Assembly (NCBI GenBank): GCA_031292305.1
Contig: JARLHJ010000034.1
Span: forward strand, 1-64,000
DNA: 64,000 bases
Source of the DNA: Candidatus Babeliales bacterium
GTDB lineage: Bacteria > Babelota > Babeliae > Babelales > JABDEC01
Direction of reading: 5' to 3'
Part shown: piece after piece, positions 7,702 through 15,984 of the stretch
Layout of the letters: every line of letters begins with the position of its first letter
Position numbering within the stretch: the first letter of the stretch is position 1
Notes under the pieces: model-generated
Seen by the model: only the letters and a program-made list of their open reading frames with translations
Databases searched by the model: none
Told to the model about the DNA's origin: nothing
Program-made: the position numbers and the translations under genes

Positions 7702-8409
7702 TTATTCAATATCAGCATGTTTTTTTCTTTTGCAGCAATTCATTTTTTTCCATAATCTATTAAACCAGGGTGCTTTCCAAAGTCTTTCATATGCATAATA
7801 AAGAAAAAACTTACCAACAAGATCAACAGTGGTTGTGGCAAAAGCTTGAGCGAGAGTTATATTATGGGTTATAAATAAATATGTCATTAGTAATGAATCA
7901 AATGAAGCCATAACTCTATAAACGCCGGTTTTGGTGAATGTTTTACAAGACATATTTTGTCTAAAAGTAATCCATGCAAGATTAAGTTTGTTAAGAAGAG
8001 TTTTATCTGCTTCTAACAATATTAAGTCTTCTATTTCTTTAATATCAGCTTTAACACTTTCTTCCAAGATTGTTAATTCTTCCGCTGTTGGCATTCTGTC
8101 TCTGTTAAGATCGCCTACATTCTTAGTAAATTTTTCGTTTAACTCTTCTAGCTTCTCGGGTGGAATTATTAGTAAAAGTAATTTTTGCATTTCTATAAAT
8201 GCTTTAGCTGCGTTAACTCGTCTTTGTTCAGGTGTTAATTGTTCTATTCCTTCTTCAAGTTGTGCTTCATCTAAATTAAGATCATTAGGATGGGGATTAG
8301 CTTGTTTCATTTCAACCAATGCTAAATCATGTCCAGGCTCGGCTGGCTTTAAAAGCTGATTGTATGAAAATAATAATACAAGTAAAAATAGCTTAGAATT
8401 GCTTTGCAT
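7702..8409 (-). CDS. Exported or membrane protein with DUF2061-like C-terminal domain
   Basis: The N-terminus is hydrophobic (MQSNSKLFLLVLLFSYNQ) and looks like a signal peptide or anchor. A charged helical region with E/L-rich segments follows (about residues 35-145). The C-terminal part, about residues 155-225, reads TFTKTGVYRVMASFDSLLMT, then FITHNITLAQAFATTTVDLV, then GKFFLYYAYERLW. This resembles the DUF2061 small membrane domain (K-x-x-x-R-x-x-x-x-x-D, two membrane helices, YY-x-x-ERLW). The function is unknown. ACGAGGTT precedes the ATG. The DUF2061 match is by motif recall and should be treated as likely, not certain. Confidence 0.7.
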   Translation of the reverse strand: MQSNSKLFLLVLLFSYNQLLKPAEPGHDLALVEMKQANPHPNDLNLDEAQLEEGIEQLTPEQRRVNAAKAFIEMQKLLLLIIPPEKLEELNEKFTKNVGDLNRDRMPTAEELTILEESVKADIKEIEDLILLEADKTLLNKLNLAWITFRQNMSCKTFTKTGVYRVMASFDSLLMTYLFITHNITLAQAFATTTVDLVGKFFLYYAYERLWKAPWFNRLWKKMNCCKRKKHADIE

Positions 8410-8490
8410 AACCTCGTACCCTTCATTTAAATAAATTAATATATTTAATAGAATAGGTTAATGGCTAATAACTAAGCAATATTTGAAAGA

Positions 8491-8838
8491 TTAGGATTTA
8501 TAATTCTTGTTAAATTCGGCAACTGCTTGTAATACAGCTTCACGTTTTAAATTCTGCTTAATTAATTTGCTTTCTAGGGTAATCAATAATTCTAAATTAT
8601 GTTTTAAAATTTTATTGCCGGGATCGTTTGCCAGCATTGTTTGTGTTTCTTCAATTTTAGGAATTAGTTCTTGTTTTTGGGTATGAAATAAATTTTTGTA
8701 TAAATAAATACTTTGTTTAAAAGCTTCAAGTTGTTTAGCTTGAATTTCTATAATATTTTTACAACCACAAGCTTCTGATGAATTTATTATTTGATTTGAT
8801 GAAATAACTAAAATAAATAACAATATAGCTTTTTTCAT
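8491..8838 (-). CDS. Small exported helical protein of unknown function
   Basis: A 115-residue protein with a clear signal peptide (MKKAILLFILVISSNQIINS) and a CGC motif right after the cleavage region (SSEACGCKN). The mature part is helical and rich in Lys, Gln and Leu (IEIQAKQLEAFKQSIYLYKN). The ribosome binding site is excellent (ACGGAGGTAAT before ATG). Nothing recognisable remains to define a function. It stands alone between the DUF2061-like gene and tmRNA. Confidence 0.7.
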   Translation of the reverse strand: MKKAILLFILVISSNQIINSSEACGCKNIIEIQAKQLEAFKQSIYLYKNLFHTQKQELIPKIEETQTMLANDPGNKILKHNLELLITLESKLIKQNLKREAVLQAVAEFNKNYKS

Positions 8839-8980
8839 ATTACCTCCGTTTTAATATATTCTTATTATATCAAACGAATATTTCAAATTGCAATGATTTT
8901 GAGGGGGTTAAGGTGGGTAAATTGCGAAATTTAGCTTAAAATTCGGATTTTATGAATGAATATAGATAAAGTTTTTTTAT

Positions 8981-9369
8981 TGGAGGCGATGGGAATCGAA
9001 CCCATGTCCGCAAGACAAACAACCCGCAGTACTACATGTTTGTTCCTTGCTTATACGAATACCCAACTGCAAGGACACAGCATTAGGTATAAGTCAGTTT
9101 TGTATACGATTTAAGTTACAAAACCAAGTAACCTGACTTAAAAAGTCCTATTTTTTATAATACGTGTTAGAAGAATTTATAGGCAAATTCTGCTAACAAG
9201 AATCTGAGGTTCTTAAAGCTTACGCAAAAGCTGCGCAAGACATTGAGTAGTCAGATTGTGAAACCGTATGGTTTGCACTTATTGTTTAATTGATTGTTTA
9301 ACGAGCACCCAATAAACGCTCGACATGCACCACAAGCCCCTTGTAATACGTCGAAGCCAGTACGCCCCC
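8981..9369 (-). ncRNA. ssrA: tmRNA (SsrA)
   Basis: The RNA rescues stalled ribosomes by acting first as alanyl-tRNA and then as mRNA for a degradation tag. Its 5' end reads GGGGGCGTACTGGCTTCGAC on the minus strand. The 3' end is a tRNA-like T arm GGTTCGATTCCC followed by CGCCTCCA. GGGGGCG pairs with CGCCTCC as acceptor stem, and the next base is the discriminator A. CCA is not encoded. The tag frame lies at 9276-9220. A consensus promoter stands 32 bases upstream of the mature 5' end. Total length of 389 is within the normal range, and the RNA is a standard one-piece form. Confidence 0.95.
9220..9276 (-). other. tmRNA tag-peptide reading frame
   Basis: The resume codon GCA follows AATAAGT and opens the frame ANHTVSQSDYSMSCAAFA, ending in TAA, just before a hairpin. 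With the alanine from the charged tmRNA the tag is A plus these 18 residues. The typical C-terminal ALAA is replaced by AAFA, still a small hydrophobic end that ClpXP-type proteases may accept. Confidence 0.8.
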
Positions 9370-9400
9370 AAAAAATTTCAAAGACTTTCTATATATTCTA

Positions 9401-9429
9401 ATTGTAAAAATGCTATATAATTTTGTCAA
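9401..9429 (-). promoter_or_regulatory. Sigma-70-type promoter of ssrA
   Basis: On the minus strand, TTGACA (9429-9424) and TACAAT (9406-9401) are separated by 17 bases. The start of transcription would fall a few bases beyond, leaving a short leader that is removed before the mature 5' end at 9369. Confidence 0.85.
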
Positions 9430-9455
9430 TGTTTTACATGCTAGATCGCATTTTA

Positions 9456-10556
9456 TTAGCTGTTAATATAATTCATTGCCTGGAATATTTCTTCTAATTC
9501 AGACATTTGAAAAAAACCTCTATTTACAGAAGCTAAATTTATTCCAAATCTTTTATTAATTGTATTGTCTATTTCTTGCATTGTTTCTTCTTTGCTTATT
9601 CCCAAAGTCTTATTTATTTTAGCAATATATTTCAGAGAATCCTTGGGAAACTTATTTTCAGGTAAAATTCCAAATGAAGCATTGGCCACAATTAAAAAAA
9701 GTTTTTTTGCTTCAAGTAAATTTTTTTCTATCCCATAGCCATAGAAATTAAATTTACCTAGATAATATCGCGTATAAATTTTATGCACTTCTTCTGAATA
9801 AGGATTTTCTATTATTTCTCTAAATAATTTTAATGCTTCAGCAAAATGTTTACTTTTTTTATATTTGGTACCAAGCATCATTTGCGCAAATGACTTATGC
9901 TTTGCAAGTGCATAATCATTGCTAATCACTGATTTTAATAATTCAATTTGTTGATACGGATCTTTACTAGATGTTATGATGCTTATTTGCATTGCGGCTT
10001 TAAATGTAGGGTGTATATCTGTATTTATAATTTCTAACTTTTCTTCAACGCTTTTTTTAATATATAAATCAGACATATCATAACAATATCTAAAGTTTGC
10101 TTCATATAAATTATGAACAACAAAAAACTGAACTCCTGTAATAGGCAGTCCATTGTTCGGGTTTTTCTTTTTCGATAAATATTCATCTAAGCTATCTTTA
10201 TCTTCTAAAAAGGGATTAGCGTCTATATCGTTCATTAGGTGATTTCTTAAATGTGTCCCATCAAAATAATGAACAAAACCTTCAGTGGTTACTCGGGCGA
10301 GCAAGTAAGGGCCATAAGGAGAAGCCTCTTTGATTAACTCAGCAAAAGTGTAATTACTAAAAGTGTCTTGTTCGTTTAAATCTAATACTTCAATAGATTG
10401 TTTATTAATTCTATATTGTTCTGGAATAGACAAGAATTTTTCATTTAACATATCTTGCACCAAGATTGATCTTGGTTTAAAGAATTCAGCATCACTAGCA
10501 TTCAGGTTTAAACCTATAAAAAACAACAAAGCTAGTATAATCTTAATTTTTTTCAT
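9456..10556 (-). CDS. Exported Sel1/TPR-type repeat protein
   Basis: A signal peptide (MKKIKIILALLFFIGLNLNA) is followed by about 130 residues without a clear domain, then by helical repeats. The best repeat is YYLGKFNFYGYGIEKNLLEA plus KKLFLIVA near residues 265-295, which fits the Sel1 pattern (LG-x-x-x-x-G-x-G-x-x-x-x-x-x-EA). AQMMLGTKYKKSKHFAEALK is a TPR-like unit before it. The first half has a region with HYFDGTHLRNHL and NPNNGLPITG, which could be a degenerate U-box-like fold; this is a weak guess. TGAGGGAAAT precedes the ATG. Exported Sel1 proteins often mediate protein contacts, so a host-interaction role is possible. Confidence 0.65.
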   Translation of the reverse strand: MKKIKIILALLFFIGLNLNASDAEFFKPRSILVQDMLNEKFLSIPEQYRINKQSIEVLDLNEQDTFSNYTFAELIKEASPYGPYLLARVTTEGFVHYFDGTHLRNHLMNDIDANPFLEDKDSLDEYLSKKKNPNNGLPITGVQFFVVHNLYEANFRYCYDMSDLYIKKSVEEKLEIINTDIHPTFKAAMQISIITSSKDPYQQIELLKSVISNDYALAKHKSFAQMMLGTKYKKSKHFAEALKLFREIIENPYSEEVHKIYTRYYLGKFNFYGYGIEKNLLEAKKLFLIVANASFGILPENKFPKDSLKYIAKINKTLGISKEETMQEIDNTINKRFGINLASVNRGFFQMSELEEIFQAMNYINS

Positions 10557-10680
10557 ATTTCCCTCATTTGAACCCTAAGTTGACATTATATTTCTAATAG
10601 TATAAAAAATACAAAAAAAGTCAAATCAAGCCTAAGAGTTCATGGAAGATGTTGTTACTGAATAATCTTTAGATAAATTA

Positions 10681-11019
10681 TTAAGATCTCAGCTTAACTT
10701 TCATATCAATATCATCAGTTTTTAATTCAGCTAAATTTTCTAAGGTTATTAAGAATGTGGGGTTTAAAATTAGTTTTGATTGGCTGTTAGTTGTCTTTAA
10801 AACTTTAAGATCAATAACTCTTTGGTCTACTTCAAGATTTGTTGAGTTAATTAAGAATTCAAAATTAAGATCACTTTGTGTTAAATTAAAACTTTTAGTT
10901 TCGTCAGTAATTTCGAAAGTTTTTTTAATATTTTGGTTTAAACCATTAAATTCAAAATCAAAACTCAAAGAAAAAAGTTTAAACGAACTTAACAAAATGA
11001 TTGGTAATATTTTATTCAT
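10681..11019 (-). CDS. Small exported protein of unknown function
   Basis: A 112-residue protein with a short signal peptide (MNKILPIILLSSFKLFSLSF). The mature part alternates polar and hydrophobic residues (FEFNGLNQNIKKTFEITDET), which suggests beta structure. The start lies nine bases after the galE stop codon, and an AAGGAATAT ribosome binding site sits in that gap, so it is probably co-transcribed with galE. No family is recognised. Confidence 0.65.
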   Translation of the reverse strand: MNKILPIILLSSFKLFSLSFDFEFNGLNQNIKKTFEITDETKSFNLTQSDLNFEFLINSTNLEVDQRVIDLKVLKTTNSQSKLILNPTFLITLENLAELKTDDIDMKVKLRS

Positions 11020-11028
11020 ATATTCCTT

Positions 11029-12033
11029 TTATATTATAATGGTTTCATTGGGTTCGATTATATTTTTGGATCTTAATTGATTATCAAAAATATAAGCAGA
11101 CCGTAAGATAGTTTCTAAGTCAGAGCACTTAGCTTTCCATTTTAATAAAGCTTGAGCTTTTGTAGAATCGGCTATTAAAATAGGTGAATCTCCAGTGCGT
11201 CGTTCAGATGCAATTGTTCTTATTTCAGTTTTGCTTACATTTTCAACCGCTTGAATCATCTCTTTTACAGAAAAACCAGTTCCTGTTCCAAGATTAAAAA
11301 AACCAGAAGGGCGATCTTCGTTTAAATAACAAAGCGCTCGCCAATGTGCATCAGCAATATCCCAAGCGTGCAAATAATCACGTATGCAACTACCGTCTTT
11401 AGTTGGGTAATCTGTTCCAAAAATTGCAAAAGGCTTGCCTGTTTTTGCAGAATGTAATAATAGTGGAATTAAATGGGTTTCAGGAAAATGTTGTTCACCA
11501 AGGCCATATTCAGGAACTGCTCCAGCAGCATTAAAATATCTTAATGATACAAATTTTAAATCCGAAGTTTCACTCAAGTCTTGTAATAAATTTTCTACCA
11601 TTAATTTGCTTTTGCCATATGGGCTGACAGGATTTTTTGGATGTTCTTCAGTCACAGGTAAAAATTCTGGAATGCCATAAATGGCGCAACTAGAAGAGAA
11701 GATAAGTTTGTTAATTTGATTGTCTACCATTACTTCTAAAAGCTGTACAGTTTTAGAAACATTATTTGTATAAAATTTTAAAGGTTTTTTTACAGATTCA
11801 CCAACTTCAATATAGCCTGCAAGATGCATTACAGCTTCAATATTATATTGTTTAAAAATCTCATTTAATATGTCTTTGTCAGAAAAATCACCTTGAATGC
11901 TAGTAGCCCAATCACAATCCATTTTTTTATTATCAAGAATTACAACTCTATAACCTTTTTGAGCCATAAACAAAGCCGTATGAGACCCGATATATCCTGC
12001 ACCACCAGTAATTAATATTGTTGGTGAAATCAT
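11029..12033 (-). CDS. galE: UDP-glucose 4-epimerase
   Basis: GalE interconverts UDP-glucose and UDP-galactose with bound NAD, feeding envelope polysaccharide synthesis. The NAD motif GGAGYIGSH is at residues 9-17. HLAGYIEVGES, SSSCAIYG with the active-site Ser, the catalytic SPYGKSK motif and the substrate loop RYFNAAGA follow in order. The end of the family block is RDYLHAWDIADAH. The length of 334 residues matches the family. GGGGAATTTT precedes the ATG. The gene lies 15 bases after the interrupted exported-protein gene. Nothing is missing from the active site. Confidence 0.96.
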   Translation of the reverse strand: MISPTILITGGAGYIGSHTALFMAQKGYRVVILDNKKMDCDWATSIQGDFSDKDILNEIFKQYNIEAVMHLAGYIEVGESVKKPLKFYTNNVSKTVQLLEVMVDNQINKLIFSSSCAIYGIPEFLPVTEEHPKNPVSPYGKSKLMVENLLQDLSETSDLKFVSLRYFNAAGAVPEYGLGEQHFPETHLIPLLLHSAKTGKPFAIFGTDYPTKDGSCIRDYLHAWDIADAHWRALCYLNEDRPSGFFNLGTGTGFSVKEMIQAVENVSKTEIRTIASERRTGDSPILIADSTKAQALLKWKAKCSDLETILRSAYIFDNQLRSKNIIEPNETIII

Positions 12034-12048
12034 AAAATTCCCCTAAGT

Positions 12049-12960
12049 TTAGAACTGTATTCCAAATTTGGCCCAGGCCATCCATTTATGCAATGCATTG
12101 TTTCGTGCTGAAAATTCATATGATACTCCAAGGCCAGTATATTTAGGATGATTAATATTATCCCAATGCCAAGCAACTGATCCGTACAATATATGCGAAA
12201 TTAAAGCAGGATGCGATGCGGATTCTAAATCTAAATCAGATTCATTAATTTCTTTATAAACCTCAACGCCATTTACAGTGTCATTAGCTATACCAGTATA
12301 TTGATTTATTGTTGCATTATTTCTGCTCACTTGTCCTAGTGTGAATTTTCCATCTTTGGTAATTGCAGCAATTGCAGGACCCTTTACCCATTTATGTGTA
12401 AGCCTTACATCTTCTGCTTGGCGAGAAAAGAAGTGATAACCAGCTTCGGCTTCAAAACCTAAATCAGTTTTTAAAATAAATGCTGTATTTAAATCTCTTG
12501 CAGTGCCTTGAGACACTTGAAGTGGTCTTGTAAATACATTAATACCAGGAGATGTTGTTGTTGATTTATTATCTAAGTAAACCCACATGTATCTACTCCA
12601 TGGCTTAGCTTTAAGATCAAATGATCGTGTTTGTGTATTTTCTATATACATTGTTCCCATTGTGTCAATTTGATAATATATTGAACTGCTACAAGTTGAC
12701 CAAACTTTAAAGCCAGCTGATATGCCTGAAAATATTGTATAATGATTATTATTACCAACTCTAGGTTCCCACAGGAATTCAGCAGTAGCACGAGCTTCTG
12801 TTGGAGCACTAAGTCCTATAAAACTTTCCAGATTATAAACTTCTTCTTTTTTAGTAAGATAACCAAGACTAATATAAATATCAGAAAATCCGCTTTTTGA
12901 AGGTAAATTATTTTTTATTTTTCCAAACATCCAAGATTGTTGTTGAAGAGCTTGTGTCAT
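12049..12960 (-). CDS. C-terminal part of an exported protein gene split by an in-frame stop
   Basis: This 303-residue frame continues the preceding one after TAA plus three codons (GTT GCA AAT), in the same reading frame. It has no signal peptide and no ribosome binding site before ATG 12960, so it is unlikely to be an independent exported gene. It is rich in aromatic residues and alternating strands (FSGISAGFKVWSTCSSSIYY, later TGLGVSYEFSARN) and ends in W-x-K-F-G-I-Q-F, a terminal-aromatic pattern typical of outer-membrane beta-barrels. Together with the upstream part it would form a 529-residue exported barrel protein. If the stop is real and not read through, this part is a pseudogene fragment. 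Confidence 0.6.
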   Translation of the reverse strand: MTQALQQQSWMFGKIKNNLPSKSGFSDIYISLGYLTKKEEVYNLESFIGLSAPTEARATAEFLWEPRVGNNNHYTIFSGISAGFKVWSTCSSSIYYQIDTMGTMYIENTQTRSFDLKAKPWSRYMWVYLDNKSTTTSPGINVFTRPLQVSQGTARDLNTAFILKTDLGFEAEAGYHFFSRQAEDVRLTHKWVKGPAIAAITKDGKFTLGQVSRNNATINQYTGIANDTVNGVEVYKEINESDLDLESASHPALISHILYGSVAWHWDNINHPKYTGLGVSYEFSARNNALHKWMAWAKFGIQF

Positions 12961-12969
12961 ATTTGCAAC

Positions 12970-13638
12970 TTAACCCGCTGGAACAATTGGATCATCGCCA
13001 TTGGCCCCGCCTTTATGTATTATTTTTTCTGTAATTCCAATATTATTTTTTACTGTTAAAAAAGGTATTGTAAGGCTATACCAAAAGCCATTGTTTGCGT
13101 ATCTATCAGCGTGGTGTTTAAAAACTAATCCGAAGCCTACAAATTTTTGAGTAGGATGTAATGATACTTCACTTTCAAAAGTATTATCGCTAAAATTTAC
13201 CGCTGTTCCTGATTTGAATGGTGCTGATGTCATAACTCCAAAATAATTTGCAACAACATCAACTTCTCCTTGTTTTACCCAATTGGAGCCTAATTCGCCT
13301 GCGCGGATAAATATTCTGTCATTAAAATTGTTTTGACATTTAGCATCATTTTCAGGCCGTATTGTTTTTTCAAATGGTAAAAAATAGGTCGCTAAATCAT
13401 GTGCGTTTACAGATTGTCCACCAAGTGCAGTAACTTCTAAAGTAAATTTTTTATTTTCTTCAATTACACGCATTTGCGTGCGACCTATAGAAATAGTTTC
13501 TGGTGATATTGGCTTGAATATTGGTTGTACTGAAAAATATGTTTTGCTTGAAACCTTGCTGAATCCACTTGAAAAAATTCCACAAAAACTACGCGAGATA
13601 GTTAGCAATAAAACTAATATTAAATATCTTTTTTTCAT
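12970..13638 (-). CDS. N-terminal part of the same interrupted exported protein, probable outer-membrane protein
   Basis: A signal peptide (MKKRYLILVLLLTISRSFCG) opens a 222-residue frame that ends GGANGDDPIVPAG and TAA. The mature part is rich in Phe, Ser, Gly and Asn with beta-type alternation (ISIGRTQMRVIEENKKFTLE, then VGFGLVFKHHADRYANNGFW). The tail PIVPAG-stop-VANMTQALQQQS reads through smoothly into the next frame. AAAAAGGAAAAA precedes the ATG. A porin-like or surface-protein role is inferred from composition only; no family is recognised. Confidence 0.65.
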   Translation of the reverse strand: MKKRYLILVLLLTISRSFCGIFSSGFSKVSSKTYFSVQPIFKPISPETISIGRTQMRVIEENKKFTLEVTALGGQSVNAHDLATYFLPFEKTIRPENDAKCQNNFNDRIFIRAGELGSNWVKQGEVDVVANYFGVMTSAPFKSGTAVNFSDNTFESEVSLHPTQKFVGFGLVFKHHADRYANNGFWYSLTIPFLTVKNNIGITEKIIHKGGANGDDPIVPAG

Positions 13639-13777
13639 TTTTTCCTTTTTGCTTGTGAAACAAATTATATCTTTTAAGCAAATATAATCAACTGCAAGGA
13701 AAAAATTGGATATTGTAATGAAAAATCAAATTGTTAAAATTAGAATTATAAAGTTTGATTATATGAAGGACAAGAAT

Positions 13778-14788
13778 ATGAATGACATGATGTTAGAAAA
13801 AAATACAAAATTAAATACGCCGGAATTAACAGAGGAAATTGCTGTCTCATCACAAGCATTTGATTTATTAAAGCGTGAAATTTCTAAAGTAATAATAGGT
13901 AACGAAGAAATTATAAATTTTATTTGCATAGCAATAATATGTAATGGACACATATTATTAGAAGGCGTACCAGGTGTAGCAAAAACTACAATGATAAAAG
14001 CATTTTCAAACGCATTGGGTTTAGTGTTTAAACGTATTCAATTTACACCGGATTTATTGCCAACAGATTTAATCGGAACATTAATTTATAATCAAAAAAC
14101 TCAAGAATTTGAAACTAAAAAAGGTCCAATTTTTGCAAATATTATTTTAGCAGATGAAATTAATAGAGCATCTGCCAAGGTGCAATCGGCACTATTAGAA
14201 TGCATGCAAGAACATCAAGTTACTATTGGTTCACAAACATATAAATTAGATGAACCATTTTTTGTTTTTGCAACACAAAACCCAGTAGAGCAAGAAGGTA
14301 CTTACCAACTTCCAGAAGCGCAACTTGATAGATTTATGTTTAAGCTAATGGTTAATTATCCTTCTATACAAGAAGAAAAAAAAATAGTTACTAATATTGG
14401 ATTGCATAATGTTATTAACCAAGTTTTAAGTAAAGAAAATATATTTAAAGCACAAGAATTGGTGAACAGTATTTATCTAGATGAAAAAATTCTTGATTAC
14501 ATTGTGAGCATTGTAGCAGCTACGCGAGACCCGGAAAAATTTAATATAAAAAACATAAAAGAATATATTAGTTATGGTGTTTCTCCACGTGCTACTATAG
14601 CTCTTTACCAAGCAAGTAAAGCGCAAGCATTTTTAAAGCATAGACATTTTGTAATACCAGATGATGTGAAATTTATTGCATTTGCAATAATAAGACATAG
14701 ATTAATACTAAGTTATGAAGCCCAAGCAGATAATATAAATGCTGATGATATTGTAAAAAAAATATTAGAAACTTTGCCATCTCCTTGA
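13778..14788 (+). CDS. MoxR-family AAA+ ATPase
   Basis: The start at 13778 is chosen because AAGGACAAGAAT stands directly before it. The long upstream extension from 13706 lacks a binding site and is not like the family. The protein of 336 residues has Walker A GVPGVAKTTM, Walker B ILADEINRA, the MoxR block KVQSALLECMQEHQVTIG, sensor 1 FFVFATQNPVEQEGTYQLPE and the arginine region LPEAQLDRFMFKL. A sensor 2-type block GVSPRATIALYQASKAQAFL ends the domain. MoxR ATPases act as chaperones, often with VWA proteins, but no VWA gene is nearby. It precedes the type II secretion operon, although a separate promoter lies in between. Confidence 0.93.
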   Translation: MNDMMLEKNTKLNTPELTEEIAVSSQAFDLLKREISKVIIGNEEIINFICIAIICNGHILLEGVPGVAKTTMIKAFSNALGLVFKRIQFTPDLLPTDLIGTLIYNQKTQEFETKKGPIFANIILADEINRASAKVQSALLECMQEHQVTIGSQTYKLDEPFFVFATQNPVEQEGTYQLPEAQLDRFMFKLMVNYPSIQEEKKIVTNIGLHNVINQVLSKENIFKAQELVNSIYLDEKILDYIVSIVAATRDPEKFNIKNIKEYISYGVSPRATIALYQASKAQAFLKHRHFVIPDDVKFIAFAIIRHRLILSYEAQADNINADDIVKKILETLPSP

Positions 14789-14796
14789 ATTTTAAC

Positions 14797-14857
14797 TTGA
14801 CAAGAAATTATATGCAGATGTATGGTTTGACATATCCTTTATTTGGTTCGCTAGTAT
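14797..14857 (+). promoter_or_regulatory. Candidate promoters of the type II secretion operon
   Basis: Two -35 boxes TTGACA occur at 14797-14802 and 14827-14832. The first is followed after 18 bases by TATGGT, the second after 19 bases by TAGTAT. They lie just upstream of gspC in the gap after moxR. Either could start the operon. Confidence 0.5.
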
Positions 14858-14872
14858 AAAAAAGGACTTTGA

Positions 14873-15973
14873 ATGAAGCAATCATTATGGATTGTAAATA
14901 GTATTCTGTTTTGTTTATTTTTAGGTGTTATTTTATTTATTGCTTTTTCAAAAGTAAAAATTGCTTCAAGAAAGTCAATTGTTCCGGAGGTTGTTTCAAC
15001 TAAAGGAGAAGTAATAACAAAAATGGATACAACTGCAATTTATAAAAATGATTTATTTGGCACAACGCAGCCTATGCAAATAAAAAATCAAGAAACTACT
15101 GAATTAGAAATAGCAATGCCAGCAGCACCACAAGCAGTTAGGGCAGAAGTTCCAGAAGTAGAAAATCCTAATTTTCTTGAACCGTTACCATTAACATTAA
15201 CTGGAATAATAGTGGTTAGTGATGAAAGTAATAATCAAGCCATAATAATGGACAATAGAACCAATAAGCAAAAGAATTATAAATTAGGTGATGAAATTGA
15301 AGATGCTCAAATAGCTAGCATATTTAAAGAAAAAATAATTTTAATAAGGTCTAATGGCCAACAAGAAGTATTATACCTAAGAACAGCAGACGTGAAACAA
15401 GATAGTCCTATGGAGCAAAAAGATTGGAAGAAGATTATTAAAAAAAATGGTGAAAATGAATACGATGTTGACTATGAAAAATTTGCTGAAAATGTAAAAA
15501 GCATTGGTTCGTTTACAGATTTAATGAATCTAACTTCTGCCTATAAAGATGGTAAAAATATTGGTGTAAAAGTTGGAAAAGTAGAAACAGGTAGTTTAGC
15601 AGCTGAACTAGGGTTGCAACCAGGCGATATTATTCAAAAAGTTGATGGAATCGAAGTTGATAATACTCAAAATAGATATGAAGCATATTCAAAAGCAATT
15701 TGTAAGCAAGATGAAGATTTTATAAATGTTGAAGTTTTAAGAAGTGATAAAACACAAACAATAAAATATAGACTTTCAACCGCTAAGGATCTAATTATAA
15801 AATCTGAGATTAAACCAAAAGAGATTAATGAAGAGAATATAATTAAAGAAAAAATGAAAGTGCTGCAAGAAAAGCATAAGTTTGCTCCAAGTTATAAAGA
15901 AATAAAATCACAAGAAAGATCAAAATTATTTAAAAAGATGGCAGACTATAAACCTAATGATGTTAATAAATAG
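14873..15973 (+). CDS. gspC: Type II secretion system protein C-like, with PDZ domain
   Basis: GspC links the inner-membrane platform to the outer-membrane secretin. Residues 4-27 form a single N-terminal membrane anchor (LWIVNSILFCLFLGVILFIA). The HR domain follows near residues 105-165 (LPLTLTGIIVVSDESNNQ, then NYKLGDEI). A PDZ domain is present around residues 230-305 (VETGSLAAELGLQPGDIIQK, then VDGIEV). The order anchor-HR-PDZ is diagnostic. The gene is first in the operon, 12 bases before the first secretin. AAAAAGGACTTTGA precedes the ATG. The C-terminal 45-residue charged tail is extra. Confidence 0.88.
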   Translation: MKQSLWIVNSILFCLFLGVILFIAFSKVKIASRKSIVPEVVSTKGEVITKMDTTAIYKNDLFGTTQPMQIKNQETTELEIAMPAAPQAVRAEVPEVENPNFLEPLPLTLTGIIVVSDESNNQAIIMDNRTNKQKNYKLGDEIEDAQIASIFKEKIILIRSNGQQEVLYLRTADVKQDSPMEQKDWKKIIKKNGENEYDVDYEKFAENVKSIGSFTDLMNLTSAYKDGKNIGVKVGKVETGSLAAELGLQPGDIIQKVDGIEVDNTQNRYEAYSKAICKQDEDFINVEVLRSDKTQTIKYRLSTAKDLIIKSEIKPKEINEENIIKEKMKVLQEKHKFAPSYKEIKSQERSKLFKKMADYKPNDVNK

Positions 15974-15984
15974 GTAATGACAAT

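Noticed and set aside
13706-13777. N-terminal extension of the MoxR gene
   Set aside because: It lacks a ribosome binding site, while AAGGA stands directly before the ATG at 13778.
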